The position numbers and the translations under genes are program-made. Shown here one piece after another: positions 58,063 to 64,000 of a stretch of 64,000 bases of DNA. The stretch spans positions 171,693 through 235,692 of the forward strand of contig NZ_JANFQO010000007.1 of NCBI RefSeq assembly GCF_024437735.1. The letters run 5' to 3'. The notes under the pieces were generated by a model. The model was not told the origin of the DNA. It searched no databases and was given only the letters and a program-made list of their open reading frames with translations. Source of the DNA: Tahibacter harae (lineage in GTDB: Bacteria; Pseudomonadota; Gammaproteobacteria; Xanthomonadales; Rhodanobacteraceae). How positions within the stretch are numbered: the first letter of the stretch is position 1; every line of letters begins with the position of its first letter.

Positions 58063-60779
58063 GCCGCGGGCTCCAGTACTGGCAGGGTGAAATGGAAGGT
58101 GGCGCCGGCGCCGGGCATGGATTCCACCCAGATGCGGCCGCCGGCGCGCTCGACGATCTTCTTGCAGATGGCCAGGCCTATGCCGGTGCCGGCGTACTGC
58201 TGGCGCGGGTGCAGGCGCTGGAAGATCACGAAGATGCGTTCGGCATACTGCGGATCTATGCCTATGCCGTTGTCGGCGACGCGGAAATGCCAGAAGGCGT
58301 CCTCGCGCTCGGCGCTGATGCGCACCCGCGGCGTGCCCTCGGTGCAGAATTTCAGCGCGTTGCCGAGCAGGTTCTGGAACAGCTGGGCCAGCTGCGAAGG
58401 ATCCATGCGCAGCAGCGGCAGCTCGCCGTATTCGATCACCGCACCGGTCTCGCGCACCCGCACGGCGAGGTTGCGCTGTGCCGCGGCCACGCACTCGGCC
58501 GCGGCGATCTCGCGGCCGGGCTCGGCGCGCGTGGCGATGCGCGAATAGGCCAGCAGGTCGTCGATCAGGCGCTGCATGCGCAGGGCGCCGTCGACGGCGA
58601 AGCCGATGAAATCGTCGGCGTCCTGGTCCAGCTTGCCCTTGTAGCGGCGCGCCAGCAGCTGCACGTAGCTGGCGACCATGCGCAGCGGTTCCTGCAGGTC
58701 GTGCGAGGCGACGTAGGCGAACTGCTCCAGGTCGGCGTTGGAGCGGGCCAGCTCCTCGCGCTGGGTTTCCAGCATCTGCTCGGTCTCGCGGCGCCGGCTG
58801 ATGTCGCGCAGGATGGCGGTGAAGTTGGTTCCGTCGCCGGCGTTCCAGCCGGCAATTGAAATCTCCAACGGAAATTCACTGCCGTCGCTGCGCAGGCCGG
58901 ACAGCTCTACGGTGCGGCCGATGATCCGCGCCGGCGCGCCGTCCAGGTAGTGCTGCATCCCGGCCAGATGGGCCTCGCGGTAGCGTTCCGGCATGATGCA
59001 GGTGACCGGCTCGCCCAGCATGGCCGCCGGCGCGTAGCCGAAGCAGCGTTCCGCGGCCGGATTGACGTAGCGGATGCGGCCGTCCGCGCCGGCGGCGATG
59101 ATGGCGTCGTTGGCGGTATCGGCCAGAGCACGGAAGGCCTGCTGGCTGCGCCGCAGTTCGGCGGTCATCTGCACGGCCAAGCGTTCGGCCCGGGCGCGGC
59201 GGCCGGCCAGCAGCCAGGCGATGGCGAACAGCAGCAGGCTGCAGAACAGCCCGGCCAGCAGCACCCACAGCGGCAGCACCGAAGCATTCGCGCGCAGATA
59301 GTCCGGCCGCGCCTGCACCTGCAGCGTCCATTCGCGCCCGCCCAGCGACAGCACTTCGCTGTGGCGCAGGGTCCGCGGCCCTTCCGGCACGGGATCGGCG
59401 TGAAGCAGGCGCGCAGGCTCCGCGCCGGCGCCGTCGTACAGCTGCAGGGCCAGGCCGGCGCGATGTTCGTCGTCCACCGACTGCAGCCACTGTGCGGCCT
59501 GCAGCTGGAAGAAGGCCACGCCCAGGGTACGCGCGGCCTGGTCCTCGTCGCGCTTGCCCAGGCGCAGCGGCACGAATACGTAGAAGCCGGCGGCGGCCGG
59601 CGTTGCGGCATCGGAAGCGAATTCCATTTTGCCGCTCAGCACCGCCTCGTCGCGCCCCAGGGCCTGTTCCAGTGCCGGGCGCAGCACCGCATCGGTGCCC
59701 AGATCCAGCGCCGCGGCCGTGAGGTTGGCGCCGCGCAGCGGTTCGATGTAGGTCAGCGGGTAGTAGACCTCGCGCTCGCCCTCGGGCCGGATGCGCAGGC
59801 CCGGGCGGATCAGCGCGGCGATCCGGGCTTCGTAGTCGGCGCGCTGGTCCGCGGCGATGCGCGGCGCGTAGCCGACGCCGTTCACGCCGGGATAGCGCGT
59901 CTCCAGGTCCATGCGGTCCCAGTAGCGCCGCCATTCGTAGGCTTCGACGCTGTCGGAGGCGGCGAACAGCCCCTGCGCGCCGCGCAGCACGTCGATGTAG
60001 CGCAGCAGACTCAGGCGCAGCGCCGCGGCCAGGCGGCTGGCCTGCACGTCGAAGCGCTGCAACTGCGCGCTCTCCACCCCTGCGGCGCTGGCACGCCAGG
60101 CCAGCATGGTCGCGCCCAGGGCGATGGCGAAAACCAGCAGCGCCGGCGGCAGGCCGCTGTCGACCACCGCGGCTTCCTCGCCATCGCCGCCGCCCAGCGC
60201 GCGCAGCAGCAGCACGCTGCCGCCGCAGAACAGCAGACCCGCGCCGCTGAGCAGGGATACGCTGTTGGGCGAAGCCCAGCCCACCGCCGGCGCTATGCCG
60301 GCCAGCTGGCCGAACAGGCCGAAGGCGCCGACCGCCACGGCGCAGGCGGCGAGGACGATCACCGCCACATACCAGGGCCGGTGCAGGCGCGCCCGCGCGC
60401 CCAGCAGCAGGGCCAGCGCCGCGGCGAGTATGCCGGCCGCGCTGTTGCCGGGCAGTTCGCCCAGCCAGGCCATCTGCGCCGAAAGGCTGGCCTGGCGCAG
60501 CGGCAGCTGCAGCACGAGCACGATCAGGCTGGCCAGCACCGGCGGCAGACAAAGCAGCGCCACCAGCCGGTAACGGCCGCGGTATTCCAGCCAGATCGCC
60601 GCGCCCAGCAGCAACAGGCACAGCGCCGCCGGCCAGCTCGGCGCGAATTCGCGCAGGCCGGCCAGCTTCAGTGCCATGCCAACCAGCGCGCAGGCGCAGG
60701 TGGCAGCGGCACCGGCGAGGATCCAACGCCCGCCCTGCCCTGGCACGGCCGCGGGACTCACCCTGCACCGCCGCAACAT
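58059..60779 (-). CDS. CHASE-PAS sensor histidine kinase
   Basis: 906 residues. About six hydrophobic spans at 18-200, another at ~215-235, a CHASE domain about 240-480 ([14 protein letters not shown]), a membrane span about 515-540, a PAS domain about 555-670 ([34 protein letters not shown]), HisKA with H693 ([14 protein letters not shown]) and HATPase ([28 protein letters not shown]). This is the phytochrome-like kinase subtype that pairs with Rcp1-type regulators, as encoded next. It is the middle gene of a three-gene operon. No ribosome-binding site is obvious before the ATG at 60779. Confidence 0.9.
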   Translation of the reverse strand: MLRRCRVSPAAVPGQGGRWILAGAAATCACALVGMALKLAGLREFAPSWPAALCLLLLGAAIWLEYRGRYRLVALLCLPPVLASLIVLVLQLPLRQASLSAQMAWLGELPGNSAAGILAAALALLLGARARLHRPWYVAVIVLAACAVAVGAFGLFGQLAGIAPAVGWASPNSVSLLSGAGLLFCGGSVLLLRALGGGDGEEAAVVDSGLPPALLVFAIALGATMLAWRASAAGVESAQLQRFDVQASRLAAALRLSLLRYIDVLRGAQGLFAASDSVEAYEWRRYWDRMDLETRYPGVNGVGYAPRIAADQRADYEARIAALIRPGLRIRPEGEREVYYPLTYIEPLRGANLTAAALDLGTDAVLRPALEQALGRDEAVLSGKMEFASDAATPAAAGFYVFVPLRLGKRDEDQAARTLGVAFFQLQAAQWLQSVDDEHRAGLALQLYDGAGAEPARLLHADPVPEGPRTLRHSEVLSLGGREWTLQVQARPDYLRANASVLPLWVLLAGLFCSLLLFAIAWLLAGRRARAERLAVQMTAELRRSQQAFRALADTANDAIIAAGADGRIRYVNPAAERCFGYAPAAMLGEPVTCIMPERYREAHLAGMQHYLDGAPARIIGRTVELSGLRSDGSEFPLEISIAGWNAGDGTNFTAILRDISRRRETEQMLETQREELARSNADLEQFAYVASHDLQEPLRMVASYVQLLARRYKGKLDQDADDFIGFAVDGALRMQRLIDDLLAYSRIATRAEPGREIAAAECVAAAQRNLAVRVRETGAVIEYGELPLLRMDPSQLAQLFQNLLGNALKFCTEGTPRVRISAEREDAFWHFRVADNGIGIDPQYAERIFVIFQRLHPRQQYAGTGIGLAICKKIVERAGGRIWVESMPGAGATFHFTLPVLEPAA

Positions 60780-60854
60780 TTATATGTGAAAAAAGCAACA
60801 CCCTGTCGGCAGGACCGCGCCGGGACGCCGCGGACGCGGCCGCGAAGCAGCGGA

Positions 60855-63011
60855 CTAGGCATGGTCGCCTCCGGTTGTGGCATCCGGCGCGCGCAGGCGC
60901 GCCTGGAACTGCTCTGCGGTCTCGGGCCGGCCCACGTGGTAGCCCTGCAGCCGGTTGCAGCCCAGCTTGCGCAGCACCGTCTGGTGGCGCGGGCTTTCCA
61001 CGCCTTCGGCGACCACGTCTATGCCCAGGATGTGCGCCATCGCGATGATGGCGCGCACGATCACCGCATCGCGGGAATCGGTGGTGGCATCGGTGACGAA
61101 GCTGCGGTCGATCTTGATGATGTCGACCGGAAAGGCTTTCAGATAACTCAGCGAGCTGAAGCCGGTGCCGAAATCGTCGATGGCGATGCAGATGCCCAGC
61201 TCGCGCAGGGCCGACAAGGTCGCACGCGATTCGGCGCGCTGCATCACCGATTCGGTCAGCTCCAGCTCCAGCCGCGCCGGCAGCAGGCCGCTGCTCTGCA
61301 GCGCGCGCTGCACTTCGCCGTAGAGATTGCCGGCGTCGAGCTGGCGCGCGGAGACATTCACCGCGACGCTGGGCGGATCCGGCCGGCACTCGGCCCAGGT
61401 CACCGCGACGGCCAGGGCCTTGTGCAGCACCCACTGGCCTAGGCTCAGGATCAGCTCGGACTGTTCGGCCAGCGGCAGGAACTGGTCCGGCCCCAGCCGG
61501 CCGCGGCGCGGATGATTCCAGCGCAGCAGCGCCTCGGCGCTGACCACCTGGCCCTGCGCATCGACGATGGGCTGGAATTCCAGTTCCAGCTCGTCGCGCA
61601 CCAGGGCATGGCGCAGTTCGCGCTCCAGGGCGAGGCGTTCCTGCAGCAGGCGGTTGAGGTCGGTGGAGTAGAAGTCGATGCCGCTGATGCCGCGCTGGCC
61701 GGCCTGGTACATCGCGGTCTCGGCACATTTGAGCAGGGCGGCGGACTCGTCCGCGTCAACCGGCGCCAGGCCCAGCCCGATCAGGCCGCCCAGATAGAAC
61801 TCATGCTCGCCCACCCGGTAGGGCTGGCGCAGTGCATCGAGCAGCTGTTCGGCCAGCAGCGAGGCCTGGCTCATCGCATCGCGTTCTATGCAGGCCAGGG
61901 CGAATTCGGTGTTGCCGGTGCAGGCCAGCACCGTGCCTTCGGGCATCAGCCGCTGCATGCGCCCGACCGCGGCCTTGAGCGCCAGATCGCCCACGTCATG
62001 CCCCAGGCTCTGGTTGACCGCGCCCATGCCGGTCAGCGTCACCACCAGCACCGCCACTTCGCCGCCGCGGCGCAGCAGCGGCGGCATCAGCTGGCGCAGG
62101 GTATCGAGGAAACGGCGCCGGTTGGGCAGGCCGGTGACGGCATCGTGGCTGGCGACGAACTCCAGGTGTTCCTGCACCAGCTTGCGTTCGATCGCGTAGC
62201 GCAGCGCGCGCGCCAGGTGTTCGCCGTCGCCGCGCCCCTTGACCACGTAATCCTGTGCGCCGAGCTGGATCGCGCGCAGAGCCAGGTTCTCGTCGTCGCG
62301 GCCGCTCATCACCACCAGCGGCATGGGGCCGGCGGTCTGCAGCACGGCGCGCAGGGTTTGCAGCCCTTGCGAATCGGGCAGGCCCAGGTCCAGCAGCACG
62401 GCGGCGTAGCGGTGGCGGCCGAGCTGCTGCTGCGCCTCGGCCAGGCTGCCGACCACATGCAGCAGGTAGCGCGGATCGGCTTCGTGCAGCAGTTCCTGCA
62501 CCAGGCGCGCATCGCCGGGCTCGTCCTCCACCAGCAGCACCGGCATCGCATCCGGCCGCGCGCCGGAGCCCGCCGGCAGGGTGACCACGCTGAGCCAGAA
62601 ATGGCCGATGCTCTGCATCACGCCGAGGAACTGATCCAGGTCCACGGGCTTGCGGATGTAGCAGCTGGCGTAGGCGTCGTAGGCGCGGCGGATATCGGCG
62701 TCGGCACCGGACTGGGTCAGCACCACGACGGGAATGCGCGACAGGGTGGAATCGTCGCGGATGCGCTCCAGCAGCTCGCGCCCGTCCAGGCCGGGCAGGT
62801 TGAGATCGAGCAGGATCAGGTCCGGCAGCGGCTGGTGCGCATAGGCGTCGGTGCGCTGCAGCATGGCCAGCGCTTGCTCGCCGTCGGTGGCCACGCTCAG
62901 CCGGTTCAGCAGCTTGGCCTGCTTGAGCATCTCCACTGTCAGGCGCACATCGCCGGGGTTGTCCTCAACCAGCAGGATCTCCAGCGGCCGCCCGGTAAAT
63001 TCCTGGCCCAT
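60855..63011 (-). CDS. Receiver-receiver-GGDEF-EAL protein, likely c-di-GMP phosphodiesterase
   Basis: 718 residues from [20 protein letters not shown]. Two receivers (D69 in [11 protein letters not shown]208 in VLLDLGLPD), a GGDEF domain (about 285-450) whose signature is GNTEF (366-370) instead of GGDEF, and an EAL domain with EAL 493-495, IDDFGTGFSSLSYLK and AEGVESPRH, all conserved. So it should hydrolyse c-di-GMP and not make it; the GGDEF part may bind GTP or act as an allosteric site. It is first in the operon with the kinase and Rcp1-like regulator. The longer frame upstream of 63011 is rejected. The upstream gap has a GTCGATCCC direct repeat. Confidence 0.93.
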   Translation of the reverse strand: MGQEFTGRPLEILLVEDNPGDVRLTVEMLKQAKLLNRLSVATDGEQALAMLQRTDAYAHQPLPDLILLDLNLPGLDGRELLERIRDDSTLSRIPVVVLTQSGADADIRRAYDAYASCYIRKPVDLDQFLGVMQSIGHFWLSVVTLPAGSGARPDAMPVLLVEDEPGDARLVQELLHEADPRYLLHVVGSLAEAQQQLGRHRYAAVLLDLGLPDSQGLQTLRAVLQTAGPMPLVVMSGRDDENLALRAIQLGAQDYVVKGRGDGEHLARALRYAIERKLVQEHLEFVASHDAVTGLPNRRRFLDTLRQLMPPLLRRGGEVAVLVVTLTGMGAVNQSLGHDVGDLALKAAVGRMQRLMPEGTVLACTGNTEFALACIERDAMSQASLLAEQLLDALRQPYRVGEHEFYLGGLIGLGLAPVDADESAALLKCAETAMYQAGQRGISGIDFYSTDLNRLLQERLALERELRHALVRDELELEFQPIVDAQGQVVSAEALLRWNHPRRGRLGPDQFLPLAEQSELILSLGQWVLHKALAVAVTWAECRPDPPSVAVNVSARQLDAGNLYGEVQRALQSSGLLPARLELELTESVMQRAESRATLSALRELGICIAIDDFGTGFSSLSYLKAFPVDIIKIDRSFVTDATTDSRDAVIVRAIIAMAHILGIDVVAEGVESPRHQTVLRKLGCNRLQGYHVGRPETAEQFQARLRAPDATTGGDHA

Positions 63012-63390
63012 CGTCGATCCCGTCGTCGATCCCGGTCGCCACCATACGAGAGCGAAGGTACGACGAAACGGGAAAGATGTGTACTCGCTGCGCGGGCTGC
63101 TATGTGGATTCTGCAACTATTGGCTGCGCGCCGCGGGCCACCGGCGCGGCCATCCGCGCCCGGCGGCGGCCGGGTGCGGAGCCCGCCGCGGTGGCGGCCG
63201 GGCTCCGGCGGCGCCCTGCCCCCTGCCCCTACCCGGTGCAGGCATCAGGCGGACACAACAGCGCCGCTCATCGGGGCGCCGCGGCTGGCGCGGAAACACG
63301 CCGCGGAAACGCGCCGGCAGTCCGCCTGCAGGGCCGGGCACGGTGCCATTGTTGCTAATCTGCCGCCATCCCAAGCCCATGCCTGCCACC
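63012..63390. other. Divergent intergenic region
   Basis: 379 bp between the divergent GGDEF-EAL and DUF3574 genes. Promoters of both must lie here. I see a short direct repeat GTCGATCCC (63012-63034), no clear promoter pair, and no supported gene. Confidence 0.4.
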
Positions 63391-63801
63391 ATGAATCTGC
63401 CGCGCCCCGCCGCCCTCGCCTTCGCCGCACTGAGCCTGACCGCCTGCGCCACCGCGCCGCACCTTTCCTGCGCGCCGGCGCAGCAGGCATTGATCGCGGA
63501 TGAACTGTTCTTCGGCACCGCCATGCCCCAGGGCCAGGTCACGCCGGAGCAATGGCAGGCCTTCCTCAGCGAGGAAGTCACGCCGCGCTTTCCCCAGGGC
63601 CTCAGCGTGGTTTCCGCCGCCGGCCAGTGGCGCGGCAACGACGGCAGCCTGGTGCACGAATCTTCTTACGTGCTGACCCTGGTCCACCCGGACGACGCGG
63701 CCAGCGAGGCCTCGATCCTGGCCATCGCCCAGGCCTACAAGACACGCTTCCGGCAGGAGGCGGTGATGCGGCTCAAGCAGCGGGCTTGTACCAGTTTCTA
63801 G
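63391..63801 (+). CDS. DUF3574 family lipoprotein
   Basis: 136 residues from MNLPRPAALAFAALSLTACA, a lipoprotein signal (lipobox LTAC). The DUF3574 pattern is DELFFGTAMPQGQVTPEQWQ, FLSEEVTPRFPQGLSVV, AAGQWRGNDG and VLTLVHPDD, with YKTRFRQEAVMRL. Function is unknown. An in-frame ATG four codons upstream (63379) is possible. It is followed by the third heptamer array 76 bp after the stop. Confidence 0.9.
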   Translation: MNLPRPAALAFAALSLTACATAPHLSCAPAQQALIADELFFGTAMPQGQVTPEQWQAFLSEEVTPRFPQGLSVVSAAGQWRGNDGSLVHESSYVLTLVHPDDAASEASILAIAQAYKTRFRQEAVMRLKQRACTSF

Positions 63802-63877
63802 CCTTCGTCTGCCGCTGGCAGTGCCTGTCGCGTCTGCAGCCGCTTGCGCAAGCGTGCAGCCGGACGCGCACGGCGCA

Positions 63878-63989
63878 GGGATTCGGGATTCGGGATTCGG
63901 GATTCGGGATTCGGGATTCGGGATTCGGGATTCGGGATTCGGGATTCGGGATTCGGGATTCGGGATTCGGGATTCGGGATTCGGGATTC
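63878..63989 (+). repeat. Heptamer array, 16 copies of GGGATTC
   Basis: Sixteen exact copies in 112 bp, followed by GCAGGGAGTGT at the window edge, the same flank as the array at 39364-39461. The shared flank means the arrays have a fixed end and are copies of one element rather than independent expansions. Confidence 0.95.
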
Positions 63990-64000
63990 GCAGGGAGTGT

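Noticed and set aside
62851..63378. N-terminal extension of the DUF3574 protein
   Set aside because: Runs antisense into the GGDEF-EAL gene; the lipoprotein signal fixes the start at 63391 (or 63379).

Overview
The window is GC-rich (by eye about 65-70%), densely coded bacterial chromosome. Gene content and repeat style point to a gammaproteobacterium of the Xanthomonadales/Lysobacterales, perhaps Rhodanobacteraceae. The clues are the rpsF-rpsR-rplI-dnaB-alr-radA order, a TonB-dependent receptor, many small exported or DUF proteins, GGGATTC heptamer arrays and GC-rich palindromic intergenic repeats. That placement is inference. I saw no tRNA, rRNA, CRISPR array, prophage or complete insertion sequence.

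Layout. 1-2.1 kb: 3' end of a DUF1800 gene plus a Tat-exported DUF1501 gene. 2.2-4.5 kb: TonB-dependent receptor. 4.8-11.5 kb: housekeeping block rpsF, rpsR, rplI, dnaB, alr, radA, interrupted by two copies of a ~190-bp hairpin-ended repeat, a 14-bp tandem array and two decayed copies of the alr 3' end. 11.5-18 kb: YceI protein, small DUF2845-like protein, a cluster of GGACACCCA repeats, a membrane AraC-type regulator, a DCC1-like protein, a desaturase fused to a lipoprotein-like domain, and a delta-60-repeat protein. 18.6-24.4 kb: Ser/Thr kinase with helical C-terminus, then an ECF42-type sigma factor locus with an SRPBCC protein and two DGPF (YCII-related) proteins. 24.6-30.4 kb: PadR/membrane protein pair, GIY-YIG protein, DUF1161 protein, ArsR/AHSA1 pair, ClpP-like protease, membrane protein and a degenerate histidine-kinase-like protein. 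30.5-38.1 kb: a 1900-residue soluble poly-HAMP hybrid kinase followed 8 bp later by a second hybrid kinase. 38.2-43.6 kb: alpha-type carbonic anhydrase lipoprotein, heptamer array, third hairpin repeat, and a DUF1800-DUF1501-cupredoxin operon. 43.8-57.3 kb: M19 dipeptidase variant, EamA transporter, RsuA, RsmC/RlmG-like methyltransferase and many small genes, ending with a pectinacetylesterase and a membrane-anchored helical partner. 57.6-63 kb: a three-gene signalling operon (response regulator-GGDEF-EAL, CHASE-PAS kinase, Rcp1-type response regulator). The end holds a DUF3574 lipoprotein and another heptamer array.

How genes work together. Three near-identical sites of the form TGTCGA-N17-CGAC, on the minus strand, sit upstream of both DGPF genes and of the distant yceI-like gene. 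This suggests one ECF42 regulon that includes YceI. The DUF1800/DUF1501 pair occurs twice, once with a copper protein, implying a conserved two-protein exported unit. Two multi-kinase clusters make the window rich in phosphorelay signalling.
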